Assembly: GCA_934249265.1 (NCBI GenBank)
Contig: CAKQKQ010000091.1
Coordinates: forward strand, 1 to 6,625
DNA length: 6,625 bases
Source: an uncultured Clostridia bacterium
GTDB lineage: Bacteria; Bacillota; Clostridia; Christensenellales; Borkfalkiaceae
Direction: 5' to 3'
The notes under the pieces were generated by a model. The model was not told where the DNA came from and did no database searches. It worked only from the letters and a program-made list of their open reading frames with translations. The position numbers and the translations under genes were made by a program. Positions 1-6,200 of this stretch are shown here, in pieces; positions within the stretch are counted from its first letter, which is position 1; each line of letters starts with the position of its first letter.

Positions 1-596
1 GCGTAGAGTCGCTGCGAAACTACATTTCGAGTTTCGGTATTTACGCAGTCATTATATTTATATTGATGCAAATTTTTCAAGTGGTCGTTTTACCTATCCC
101 CGGCGTAGTGGCAATAGGCGCGGGAGTTGCGTTGTTCGGTCCGTTTTGGGGCGGAGTATATTCGCTAATCGGCATATTGATGGGCACGTTTATCGCTTAT
201 TTTATCGGAAGAAAACTCGGTTATAAAGTGGCGGCTTTCGTTGCGGGAAAAGAAAATATCGACAAGGGTTTGCAACTTATTAAAGGTAAGGATAAAGCGG
301 TGCTTACGCTAATGTTTTTGTTGCCGTTTTTCCCCGACGATATTTTGTGTTTCGTTTCGGGTTTATCGTCTATGTCGGTGAGATATTTCGTGATAATGGT
401 CACCGTTTCGAGGATAATTTCCACTTTCACGACCGCTTATTCGGTAAACGGAAATTTGATACCGTACAACACCGTTTGGGGGCTTATCGTGTGGGGTATT
501 TTAATAATAGTAACCGCGCTTTTTGCTTATTTCGTCTATAAATACGGCGATAAATTGGAAAGTTTACTTACAAAGAAAAAGGACAAAAAAGAATAA
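1..596 (+). CDS. TVP38/TMEM64 (VTT domain) family membrane protein, 5' partial
   Basis: This frame is open to the left edge (first full codon at 3) and ends at TAA 594-596, giving 197 visible residues, so the true start lies outside the window. The product is a multi-pass inner-membrane protein of the VTT/SNARE-associated family, related to DedA. Signs are an N-terminal hydrophobic segment followed by LPIPG, a re-entrant-like stretch GVALFGPFWGG, a helix with GTFIAYFIGRKLG, a second half with LLPFFPDDILCFVSGLS, and a last hydrophobic segment followed by a lysine-rich tail (TKKKDKKE). The PDD..CF.SGL segment fits the clostridial branch of the family. Internal TTG/ATG codons at 63 and 66 are unlikely starts, because the residues before them already look like the family N-terminus. 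The family is linked to lipid scrambling or transport and membrane homeostasis; the substrate here cannot be told. It looks unrelated to the downstream genes and is separated from them by a probable terminator. Confidence 0.85.
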   Translation, partial: VESLRNYISSFGIYAVIIFILMQIFQVVVLPIPGVVAIGAGVALFGPFWGGVYSLIGILMGTFIAYFIGRKLGYKVAAFVAGKENIDKGLQLIKGKDKAVLTLMFLLPFFPDDILCFVSGLSSMSVRYFVIMVTVSRIISTFTTAYSVNGNLIPYNTVWGLIVWGILIIVTALFAYFVYKYGDKLESLLTKKKDKKE

Positions 597-671
597 CATT
601 ATTATATATAGTTTTTTCAAGCGAAAAACGGTAAATTTTAAAATCGCATTTCACATAAAATCAGTTTTTTT

Positions 672-720
672 ACCCGTTTGCAAGACCTTTAAAGTGGGTG
701 TAAATTGCAAGCGGGTTTTT
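672..720 (+). terminator. Probable Rho-independent terminator after the VTT gene
   Basis: ACCCGTTTGCAA (672-683) pairs with TTGCAAGCGGGT (705-716) as a 12-bp stem with one G-U pair. A 21-base loop separates the arms, and a short T run (716-720) follows. It lies 75 bases after the stop of the upstream gene. The loop is long and the T run short, so termination may be weak; it could instead be a structured leader or 3' UTR element. Confidence 0.5.
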
Positions 721-727
721 AAATTTA

Positions 728-739
728 ATTTTGCAAAAT
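728..739. repeat. 12-bp palindrome ATTTTGCAAAAT
   Basis: This is a perfect inverted repeat sharing the core TTTGCAAA with the palindrome at 814-825; their centres are 86 bases apart. It could be a distal operator half for the galT promoter region, but in AT-rich DNA it may also be chance. Confidence 0.3.
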
Positions 740-813
740 CCAACGCAACAATAAGCCGAAAAACGCACAAAAAACGAAATAGCATAAAATAATTGTTTGT
801 TTTACTTGAAAAA

Positions 814-825
814 TATTTGCAAATA
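814..825. promoter_or_regulatory. 12-bp palindrome TATTTGCAAATA over the -35 box
   Basis: This perfect palindrome contains the proposed -35 hexamer TTGCAA (817-822) of the galT promoter. A protein bound here would block polymerase, so its position fits a repressor operator. The related site at 728-739 could allow a two-site arrangement. The regulator is unknown. Confidence 0.35.
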
Positions 826-845
826 AAATTGCGTTGTGATATTAT
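817..845 (+). promoter_or_regulatory. Probable sigma-A promoter of galT
   Basis: The -35 box is TTGCAA (817-822, 4 of 6 to consensus), the spacer is 17 bases, and the -10 box is TATTAT (840-845, 5 of 6). Transcription would start near 852, leaving a leader of about 100 bases before galT that contains the TATAAT at 888-893 and the palindrome at 906-919. Confidence 0.55.
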
Positions 846-887
846 ATTACGTGGACGGGTTAATGCACGAATTTAGGGCGTTTACCG

Positions 888-893
888 TATAAT
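888..893 (+). promoter_or_regulatory. Isolated perfect -10 box TATAAT upstream of galT
   Basis: The hexamer matches the consensus exactly, but no recognisable -35 box lies 16-19 bases upstream and there is no TG extension. It sits between ACC (884-886) and GGT (894-896), giving a rough inverted symmetry. If used, it would start near 900, just before the palindrome at 906-919, and would probably need an activator. Confidence 0.3.
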
Positions 894-905
894 GGTGTAA
901 CAATT

Positions 906-919
906 CCTTATTAATAAGG
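906..919. promoter_or_regulatory. Perfect 14-bp palindrome, candidate galT operator
   Basis: CCTTATTAATAAGG reads the same on both strands. It lies in the galT leader, 32 bases before the ATG and just after the TATAAT at 888-893. A symmetric site at or just past a transcription start is a usual place for a repressor to bind. No specific regulator family is recognised from the bases. Confidence 0.45.
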
Positions 920-951
920 TTTGTAATATATTTTACGTTTAAGAGGTAATT

Positions 952-2505
952 ATGATTGACGGAAGATTATTGACGGAAAAAATCGTTACGTATGCAAAAC
1001 TTCATTTGCATCTCGGTGCGCTTGACGAGGTGTACGTGCGCAATTCATTGCTTTTCGAGTTGAAACTCGAAGACCCGCTCGACGCCGACGAATTGCCCGA
1101 TTTGTCTTATATTTCCGACTTAAAAGTGCCCGACAGCATATATTCCGAAATTAAGCAATACGCAGTAGAAAACAACATCGTAGAAGAGCCGTACGCCGAC
1201 ATTTACGCCACTTACATTATGGGTTTGGTTTCCCCCAGACCTTCCGACGTAAACAACGTATTCAACACTTTAAAAGAAAGACTCGGACCGCAGTCGGCTT
1301 GTTCGTACTTGTTCGATTTAAGCATTAAAAACAACTACATTCAAAAAACCGCAATAGACAGAAATATATTGTGGGAATATAAAGACGGCAACAACAAACT
1401 CGAAATCACGATAAACTTATCCAAACCCGAAAAGGACAATAAGGATATCGCAAAATTGTTGCAAGCGACGGCTCAAAAGAGCAAAAAATATCCCAAGTGC
1501 CTTTTGTGTAGAGAAAACGAGGGCTTTAAAGGTACGCTCACTCACCCCGCAAGAGGAAATTTAAGGATTATCTCCCTTAAACTTGCCGGCGAAGAGTGGT
1601 TTATGCAATATTCGCCTTATCAATATTATGAAGAACATTGCATAGTATTCGGTAAGCATGTGCCAATGAGCATCAACAGAAAGACTATCGAAAAACTTTG
1701 CGATTTCATCGAATTGTTCCCCAACTATTTCATCGGTAGCAACGCCGATTTGCCTATAGTAGGCGGTTCGATACTTAATCACGAGCATTTCCAAGGCGGC
1801 AAGCATTTAATGCCCATGCATCATGCGGGCGTCGTTAAAGAGTTTAAAAGCGAAGAATATCCCGACGTAGAAGTGGGTTTGTTGGATTGGTACAACACCG
1901 TAATTCATCTCACGGGATTTAATAGAAACACCGTTGTCGCACTCGCGGGCGACATAATCGAGAAGTGGGAAAGTTATTCCGATGAAAGCGCGAACATAAT
2001 CGGCAAAACCGCAGACGGAGTAAGACACAACACGGTTACGCCGTCGGTTAGGTTTACGGACGACAACAGATATTGCGTCGATTTGATTTTGAGAAACAAT
2101 ATGACCAGCGAGCAATATCCCGACGGAATATATCACGCTCACCCCGAATATCACAATATCAAAAAAGAGGGCATAGGTCTTATCGAAGCGATGGGCTTGT
2201 ATATTTTGCCCGGCAGACTTAAAAAACAGATGAGCGATATTCAAGATATACTCACAAAACAAGTCGCTTACGACAGAGACGCGATTTTCACCGAGGGCAA
2301 CCCGCTTTACGTTCATAGATATATGATAGACGTGCTTGTAAAACAGCACCCCGTCGTAAACTCGCGCGAAGAGGCTCAACAAATCACCACCGATTATATA
2401 AATCACGTGTGCGCAAAAATTTTGGACAACACGTCGGTTTATAAAAAGGACGCCGAAGGCAACCTCGCTTTGACGAGATTTTTGGACACTCTCGGCATTA
2501 AATAA
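952..2505 (+). CDS. galT: UDP-glucose--hexose-1-phosphate uridylyltransferase, class II (GalT)
   Basis: GalT catalyses UDP-glucose + galactose-1-phosphate to glucose-1-phosphate + UDP-galactose, the middle step of the Leloir pathway, in the cytoplasm. The 517-residue length and overall pattern are those of the Firmicutes class II enzyme, not the shorter E. coli type. Visible marks are an N-terminal helical region (about 1-140), CLLCRENEG (183-191, with a C-x2-C pair), EEHCIVFGKHVPMSI (227-241) and GSNADLPIVGGS (262-273). HEHFQGG (277-283) follows, in which H279 is the expected uridylylated nucleophile before Q281. RHNTVTPSVRF (359-369) and EAMGLYILPGRL (412-423) complete the pattern. The ATG is chosen because AGAGGT (942-947) precedes it closely. 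No galK, galE or galactosidase gene adjoins it here, and it has its own promoter region and terminator, so it appears to be a single-gene unit. Nothing looks broken. Confidence 0.95.
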   Translation: MIDGRLLTEKIVTYAKLHLHLGALDEVYVRNSLLFELKLEDPLDADELPDLSYISDLKVPDSIYSEIKQYAVENNIVEEPYADIYATYIMGLVSPRPSDVNNVFNTLKERLGPQSACSYLFDLSIKNNYIQKTAIDRNILWEYKDGNNKLEITINLSKPEKDNKDIAKLLQATAQKSKKYPKCLLCRENEGFKGTLTHPARGNLRIISLKLAGEEWFMQYSPYQYYEEHCIVFGKHVPMSINRKTIEKLCDFIELFPNYFIGSNADLPIVGGSILNHEHFQGGKHLMPMHHAGVVKEFKSEEYPDVEVGLLDWYNTVIHLTGFNRNTVVALAGDIIEKWESYSDESANIIGKTADGVRHNTVTPSVRFTDDNRYCVDLILRNNMTSEQYPDGIYHAHPEYHNIKKEGIGLIEAMGLYILPGRLKKQMSDIQDILTKQVAYDRDAIFTEGNPLYVHRYMIDVLVKQHPVVNSREEAQQITTDYINHVCAKILDNTSVYKKDAEGNLALTRFLDTLGIK

Positions 2506-2538
2506 CACCATATCTTGTTGAATATTTTAATATTTATT

Positions 2539-2568
2539 AAAAAGGACACAATTTGTGTTCTTTTTTTT
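2539..2568 (+). terminator. Rho-independent terminator of galT
   Basis: GGACACA (2544-2550) pairs with TGTGTTC (2554-2560) around a 3-base loop, with one G-U pair. The stem is extended by A-tract/T-tract pairing (2539-2543 with 2561-2565) and followed by more T, for a run of eight T in total. It lies 34 bases past the galT stop and separates galT from the decarboxylase operon. Confidence 0.88.
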
Positions 2569-2578
2569 AATTTTATTG

Positions 2579-2607
2579 TTGCTTTTTTTATAAAGATGAT
2601 TTATAAT
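2579..2607 (+). promoter_or_regulatory. Promoter of the decarboxylase operon
   Basis: The -10 box is a perfect TATAAT (2602-2607). Seventeen bases upstream lies TTGCTT (2579-2584, 3 of 6 to the -35 consensus). Transcription would begin near 2614, just after the galT terminator, leaving a leader of about 23 bases before the ATG at 2637. That leaves no room for a riboswitch or attenuator, so regulation, if any, is likely at initiation. It is the only promoter I see for the genes to its right. Confidence 0.65.
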
Positions 2608-2625
2608 AATCGATGAAATTAAATT

Positions 2626-2632
2626 GGAGGAG
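2626..2632 (+). promoter_or_regulatory. Ribosome binding site that fixes the start of the carboxyltransferase gene
   Basis: GGAGGAG lies 4 bases before the ATG at 2637. It falls inside the reading frame if the in-frame ATG at 2613 were used. Together with the predicted transcription start near 2614, this makes 2637 the start. Confidence 0.85.
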
Positions 2633-2636
2633 TTTT

Positions 2637-4013
2637 ATGAACAGAATCAACTTATTACAAACTCGCAGAGCCGACTTATTGCAGGCTGGAAAAGAAATCC
2701 GCCAAAAAATAAGCGCGCTTTCCGATGAAAACAGTTTTGTTGAGTTCGATGCTTATGCTTTTTCCGAAAACGAATTTTACGGAGAAAACGCGCAAGGAGA
2801 AGGCGTAGTTACCGGATTTTTGACAATAGACGAAAATCCCTTCTACGTTGTTGCGCAAAACGCTGCCGTATGCAACGGCGGAATCAGCAAGGCAAACTGC
2901 AACAAGATCACCAAATGTCTCAAAAAGGCGGAATTAAATTGCACGCCCGTACTTTTCCTTTTAGACTCTTGCGGAGTCAGAGCGGGAGAGGGCGTAAACG
3001 CTTTGGAAGGTATTGCCGAAGTACTCGGCGCAATGTCCGACCTTAAAGGCGTTGCAACTACTTATGCCGTAGTTTTGGGAAATCTTTACGGTTCGTTCGC
3101 GCTTGTTGCGGCTGAATGTGACTTCAACCTTATGCTTAAAGATTCTTGCGTGTGCTATACAAGCCCCGCGGTTATTTCCGCAAGCGACAAAAAGTTTGAA
3201 GACAGAGACGCTGTCGGCGGTTTAAAGGCGCAAGCAAACAACAATATGACTACTTTCGCAGTTAAAGACCTTGACGAAGCGAAAAATCTTATCGTAAAAC
3301 TTTGCGACTATATCGCAGTACCCGAAGAAGACAACGAAGACGACCTCGGCAGAGAAAGCGCAAATCTCAACGATAAAGCAGACGTTGACTCTCTTGTAAA
3401 GGCAGTGTTCGACAACGGCGAATTTACCGAAATGAACAAAGGCTTTGCCGACGAAGTAAAGACGGGTCTTGCAAGAATCGGCGGAACTTCGGTTGCCGCA
3501 GTGCTTTTCGACGGCGGAGACAAGGGCGTAGAACTTACCCTTAATACCGTACTTAAACTTAAAGAATTCTTGTATTTTGCTATCGATTACGATATGCCCA
3601 CCGTTTTGTTTGTAAACTCGCTCGGAATTAAAGCGGATAAAGCAACGAACGATTCTCTCGTAATGAAAGAGACTATTCATTTAATCGACGCGCTTAAAAA
3701 CGCAAACCTTTTGAGAATTTCCGTTGTTTACGGAAAGGCTATCGGTCTCGGATATACTTTATTTGCGTCCAAGTCGCTCGGTAGCGATTATACTTATGCT
3801 TTCGCAAACGCTTATATCGGTTTGTTTGACAGCAAAGTAGGAGCAAGCGTAGAGTTTGAAGGAGTTAAAGAGAGCAATCTTGCTCAACTTGCAGACAAAT
3901 ACGCAGAAGAAAATCAAGACCCCGTAAATGCGGCAAAAGACGGTTACGTAGACAACATAATCGAACCGAGACACGTAAGACAATACGTTATTTCGGCACT
4001 TCAATCTCTGTAA
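2637..4013 (+). CDS. Divergent biotin-dependent carboxyltransferase subunit (MmdA/PccB/12S family)
   Basis: The 458-residue product has the two crotonase-like halves of acyl-CoA carboxyltransferases, which move CO2 between an acyl-CoA and carrier-bound biotin in the cytoplasm. N half: GEGVVTGFLTID (54-65), NGGISKANCNK (80-90), DSCGVRAGEGV (110-120) and GNLYGSFALVAAECD (148-162). C half: ARIGGTSVAAVLFDGG (279-294), YGKAIGLGYTLFASKSLGSD (365-384), AAKDGYVDNIIEPRHVRQY (432-450). The last segment matches the family end well. The usual DSGGARIQEGV, GPxAGGxxYSPALTD and VDVPGFxPG motifs are replaced or lost, and the protein is shorter than typical members (about 510 residues), so the substrate is uncertain and a non-catalytic role is possible. 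Family membership rests on motif order plus the OadG, biotin carrier and OadB genes that follow. The start at 2637 (not the ATG at 2613) is set by GGAGGAG and the promoter. First gene of the operon, 15 bases before the next. Confidence 0.82.
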   Translation: MNRINLLQTRRADLLQAGKEIRQKISALSDENSFVEFDAYAFSENEFYGENAQGEGVVTGFLTIDENPFYVVAQNAAVCNGGISKANCNKITKCLKKAELNCTPVLFLLDSCGVRAGEGVNALEGIAEVLGAMSDLKGVATTYAVVLGNLYGSFALVAAECDFNLMLKDSCVCYTSPAVISASDKKFEDRDAVGGLKAQANNNMTTFAVKDLDEAKNLIVKLCDYIAVPEEDNEDDLGRESANLNDKADVDSLVKAVFDNGEFTEMNKGFADEVKTGLARIGGTSVAAVLFDGGDKGVELTLNTVLKLKEFLYFAIDYDMPTVLFVNSLGIKADKATNDSLVMKETIHLIDALKNANLLRISVVYGKAIGLGYTLFASKSLGSDYTYAFANAYIGLFDSKVGASVEFEGVKESNLAQLADKYAEENQDPVNAAKDGYVDNIIEPRHVRQYVISALQSL

Positions 4014-4028
4014 GAGAGGTGACTAATT

Positions 4029-4355
4029 ATGGCTAATAATCTACTTATATCGTTTACCGAAACTCTCGGCGTAGGTGCGATAGGTTTAGTTCTCGGTATG
4101 TTGGTCGTTTTCTTGGGAATAACCGTACTCGTATTGATAATTAAACTTTTGGGCGTAGTTTTGGATAAAGGCAAAAAGAAAAATCAGCCTCAAGAAAACA
4201 AGTCCGCAGCCGTACCCGCAGCGCAAGAACCCGTTGTGGAAGAGGGTATTGCCGACGAAGTAAAAGCGGCGATAATAGCGGCTATTTCGGCATATTATTT
4301 CGGTGAAAACACAAAAACGTGCGAATTTAAAGTAAAGAAAATTAAAAAGTATTAA
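4029..4355 (+). CDS. oadG: OadG-family sodium pump decarboxylase gamma/delta subunit
   Basis: This 108-residue protein has the family plan. One transmembrane helix (about 16-45, rich in V, L, I and G) is followed by a lysine cluster (DKGKKK, 46-51). An Ala/Pro/Glu linker (about 52-72) leads to a conserved C-terminal segment (EVKAAIIAAISAYYFGE, 77-93) and a basic end (FKVKKIKKY, 100-108). In oxaloacetate and methylmalonyl-CoA decarboxylases this small subunit holds the beta subunit in the membrane and ties it to the cytoplasmic carboxyltransferase through its C-terminal tail. GAGGTGA (4016-4022), just after the previous stop, is its ribosome binding site. Spacing is 15 bases upstream and 13 downstream, fitting one transcript. 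Sequence alone does not decide whether it pairs with the MmdA-like or the OadA-like subunit. Confidence 0.88.
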   Translation: MANNLLISFTETLGVGAIGLVLGMLVVFLGITVLVLIIKLLGVVLDKGKKKNQPQENKSAAVPAAQEPVVEEGIADEVKAAIIAAISAYYFGENTKTCEFKVKKIKKY

Positions 4356-4368
4356 GGAGATAATAAAA

Positions 4369-4737
4369 ATGCGTAAATTTTTAGTAAACATAGAAGGAAA
4401 ACAATACGAAGTAGGCGTTGAAGAAATTACCGACGGTTCGGTAGTAACTCCCGTAGTTACGGAAGTTAAGGCTGCCGCTCCCGTTAAACAAGCCGCACCC
4501 GCAAAGGCTGCAACCGTACCCGCAAACGGAACGAAACTCCTTTCTCCGTTCCCCGGAATGGTTAAGAATTTGCTTGTTGCAGACGGCGCAACCGTTAAAA
4601 AGGGACAAGCAATACTCGTACTCGAAGCAATGAAGATGGACAACGACCTTACGGCAGAGGCTGACGGCGTAGTTAAATTTAACGTAGCAAAGGGCGCAAA
4701 CGTAGAAACCGGCGACGTTTTGGCAGTAATCGGTTAA
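4369..4737 (+). CDS. Biotin carrier protein (biotin/lipoyl attachment domain) of the decarboxylase
   Basis: The 122-residue protein carries biotin, which swings between carboxyltransferase and the membrane subunit. The N-terminal 25 residues (RKFLVNIEGKQYEVGVEEI) are the short beta-strand lead-in seen in MmdC/1.3S-type carriers. An Ala/Pro-rich flexible linker (about 35-53) follows, then the attachment domain: SPFPGMV (59-65), VKKGQAILVLEAMKM (76-90) with K89 as the biotinylated lysine, and a closing strand VETGDVLAVIG (112-122). Biotin protein ligase must act on it; no ligase gene is in the window. The ribosome binding site AAGGAG (4354-4359) overlaps the preceding stop codon, which suggests coupled translation. 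Being free-standing, it could serve both the MmdA-like and the OadA-like carboxyltransferase of this operon. Confidence 0.93.
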   Translation: MRKFLVNIEGKQYEVGVEEITDGSVVTPVVTEVKAAAPVKQAAPAKAATVPANGTKLLSPFPGMVKNLLVADGATVKKGQAILVLEAMKMDNDLTAEADGVVKFNVAKGANVETGDVLAVIG

Positions 4738-4760
4738 TCCAATTATAAAGGAGTAATACG

Positions 4761-6170
4761 ATGCAGATTTTAAACACAATTTGCGCCGGAAACTTCGGAC
4801 AAACGCTGGTCAATATATTGCGTAGTTTGTGGAACAGCACCGGTATGGCTAACGGTGAGTGGACCAACTACGTAATGCTTGTCATTTCGTTTGTCTTGAT
4901 GTATTTGGCGATAGTAAAAAAATTCGAGCCGCTTTTGTTGCTTCCCATAGCGTTCGGTATGTTTTTCATCAACTTACCGGGTGCGAAAGCGGTTTTGTGG
5001 GGTAAATATCCCGATAATATCACTACTGCGGAGGCTTTTAGACAAGCCGGCGGTATTTTACCCGAGGGTTATACCTTTATAGACGGTTTGCTTTGCAATC
5101 CTTCGTCTGCGGTGGTAAACTCTAAAGAGATGGTTCAAGCCTTCCTCGATGCGGGCGGTTTACTTCCCACTCAATATCCTTATACTATAACTGATGGCGT
5201 GGTTGCGGTTGCTCAAACTTACGACAACGTAATCAACAGAGGTCTCGTTTGGTATTTGTTCTATGGCGTAGATAAAGTTATTTATCCTCCGCTTATATTC
5301 CTCGGAATAGGTATTTGTACCGACTTCGGTCCGCTTATCGCAAATCCGAAGAGTATGCTTTTGGGCGCGGCTGCGCAACTCGGCGTATTCCTTACGTTCT
5401 TCGTTGCTTGCTTGTTGCCTAACTTCTCGATCGCTCAAGCGGGCGCAATCGGTATCATCGGCGGCGCAGACGGACCTACGGCAATTTACGTCACTCAAAA
5501 ACTCGCACCCGAACTTTTGTCTCAAATAGCGGTTGCGGCGTACTCGTATATGGCACTTATTCCCGTTATTCAAAAGCCCATTATGCGTCTTTTGACAACA
5601 AAAGAAGAAAGACAAATCAAGATGAAACAACTTCGTAAGGTAAGCAAACTCGAAAAAGTTGTATTCCCCTTGCTTGTTTGCGTAATCGTAGGACTTTTGC
5701 TTCCGGACGCAATGCCTCTTTTGGGTATGCTTATGCTCGGAAACCTTATGAGAGAGTCGGGCGTTGTAAACAGACTTACCGATACCGCTCAAAACGGTTT
5801 AATGAATACAATTACAATCTTCCTCGGAATAAGCGTCGGCTCGAAGGCTTACGGACCTACGTTCCTTACGCTCGATTCTCTTATGATTATCGGCTTGGGT
5901 CTCGTTGCGTTCTGTATGGGTACGGCAGGCGGACTTTTGGTTGCTAAACTTATGAATAAGATGGAAGGTGGAAACTCCATCAACCCGCTTATCGGTTCGG
6001 CAGGCGTTTCCGCAGTGCCTATGGCGGCGAGAATTTCAGAAGACGTAGGAAGGGAAGAAGATCCGACCAACCACTTGCTTATGCACGCGATGGGTCCCAA
6101 CGTTGCCGGCGTAATCGGCTCGGCTATAGCGGCAGGCGTTTTGCTTGCAATTTGCCCGTTATTTATGTAA
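4761..6170 (+). CDS. oadB: Sodium ion-translocating decarboxylase beta subunit (OadB/MmdB/GcdB family)
   Basis: This membrane subunit decarboxylates carboxybiotin and couples the reaction to Na+ export. Family marks in order: the N-terminal helix and FEPLLLLPIAFG (55-66), PPLIFLGIGICTDFGPLIANP (from 176), GIIGGADGPTAIYV (231-244), AAYSYMALIP (259-268), NPLIGSAGVSAVPMAAR (408-424) and MHAMGPNVAGVIGSA (441-455). By counting from the conserved blocks, D237, Y263, N408, G412, S417 and R424 match residues studied in Klebsiella OadB (recalled as D203, Y229, N373, G377, S382, R389), so the ion path appears intact. The 469-residue length exceeds the usual 370-435. Most of the excess is an insertion at about 75-158, between the second and third hydrophobic blocks, holding two similar copies of AF-x2-AGG-[IL]-LP...DG (90-109 and 125-146). 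AAGGAG (4748-4753) precedes the ATG. Confidence 0.95.
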   Translation: MQILNTICAGNFGQTLVNILRSLWNSTGMANGEWTNYVMLVISFVLMYLAIVKKFEPLLLLPIAFGMFFINLPGAKAVLWGKYPDNITTAEAFRQAGGILPEGYTFIDGLLCNPSSAVVNSKEMVQAFLDAGGLLPTQYPYTITDGVVAVAQTYDNVINRGLVWYLFYGVDKVIYPPLIFLGIGICTDFGPLIANPKSMLLGAAAQLGVFLTFFVACLLPNFSIAQAGAIGIIGGADGPTAIYVTQKLAPELLSQIAVAAYSYMALIPVIQKPIMRLLTTKEERQIKMKQLRKVSKLEKVVFPLLVCVIVGLLLPDAMPLLGMLMLGNLMRESGVVNRLTDTAQNGLMNTITIFLGISVGSKAYGPTFLTLDSLMIIGLGLVAFCMGTAGGLLVAKLMNKMEGGNSINPLIGSAGVSAVPMAARISEDVGREEDPTNHLLMHAMGPNVAGVIGSAIAAGVLLAICPLFM

Positions 6171-6200
6171 GGGTATACAAATTAAATAGGAGATAATAAA

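Larger units (their letters stand above)
597..951. other. 355-base AT-rich intergenic region
   Basis: I find no credible gene here. A frame continuing through 523-792 gives a lysine-rich, low-complexity peptide that resembles no family and has no ribosome binding site of its own. The region holds a terminator-like hairpin (672-720), two 12-bp palindromes with a TTTGCAAA core (728-739 and 814-825), a sigma-A-type promoter (817-845), an isolated TATAAT (888-893), a perfect 14-bp palindrome (906-919) and the galT ribosome binding site (about 942-947). The stretch 597-670 is AT-rich with short A/T runs, and I see nothing definite in it. Confidence 0.7.

Noticed and set aside
63..68. TTG or ATG as the real start of the first gene
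   Set aside because: The frame is open to the window edge, the residues before it fit the family N-terminus, and no ribosome binding site precedes these codons.
523..792. Frame running from the end of the VTT gene into the gap, possible small gene
   Set aside because: It starts inside the upstream gene in another frame, is a Lys/Phe-rich reading of AT-rich DNA, and passes through the terminator hairpin.
853..951. Possible riboswitch or attenuator in the galT leader
   Set aside because: The leader is about 100 bases at most and shows only the 14-bp palindrome, with no T-tailed hairpin and no known riboswitch core that I can recognise.
1807..2511. Long open frame on the - strand inside galT (234 codons)
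   Set aside because: It lies fully opposite a well-recognised gene, its translation resembles no family, and no ribosome binding site precedes it. It is a codon-bias shadow.
2613..2636. N-terminal extension MKLNWRSF on the carboxyltransferase
   Set aside because: The ribosome binding site lies within these codons and the predicted transcript starts at about 2614, so translation from here is unlikely.
5160..5792. Long open frame on the - strand inside the beta-subunit gene (210 codons)
   Set aside because: It is opposite conserved OadB motifs, and the translation is rich in Arg, Asn and Tyr with no domain. It is a shadow frame.
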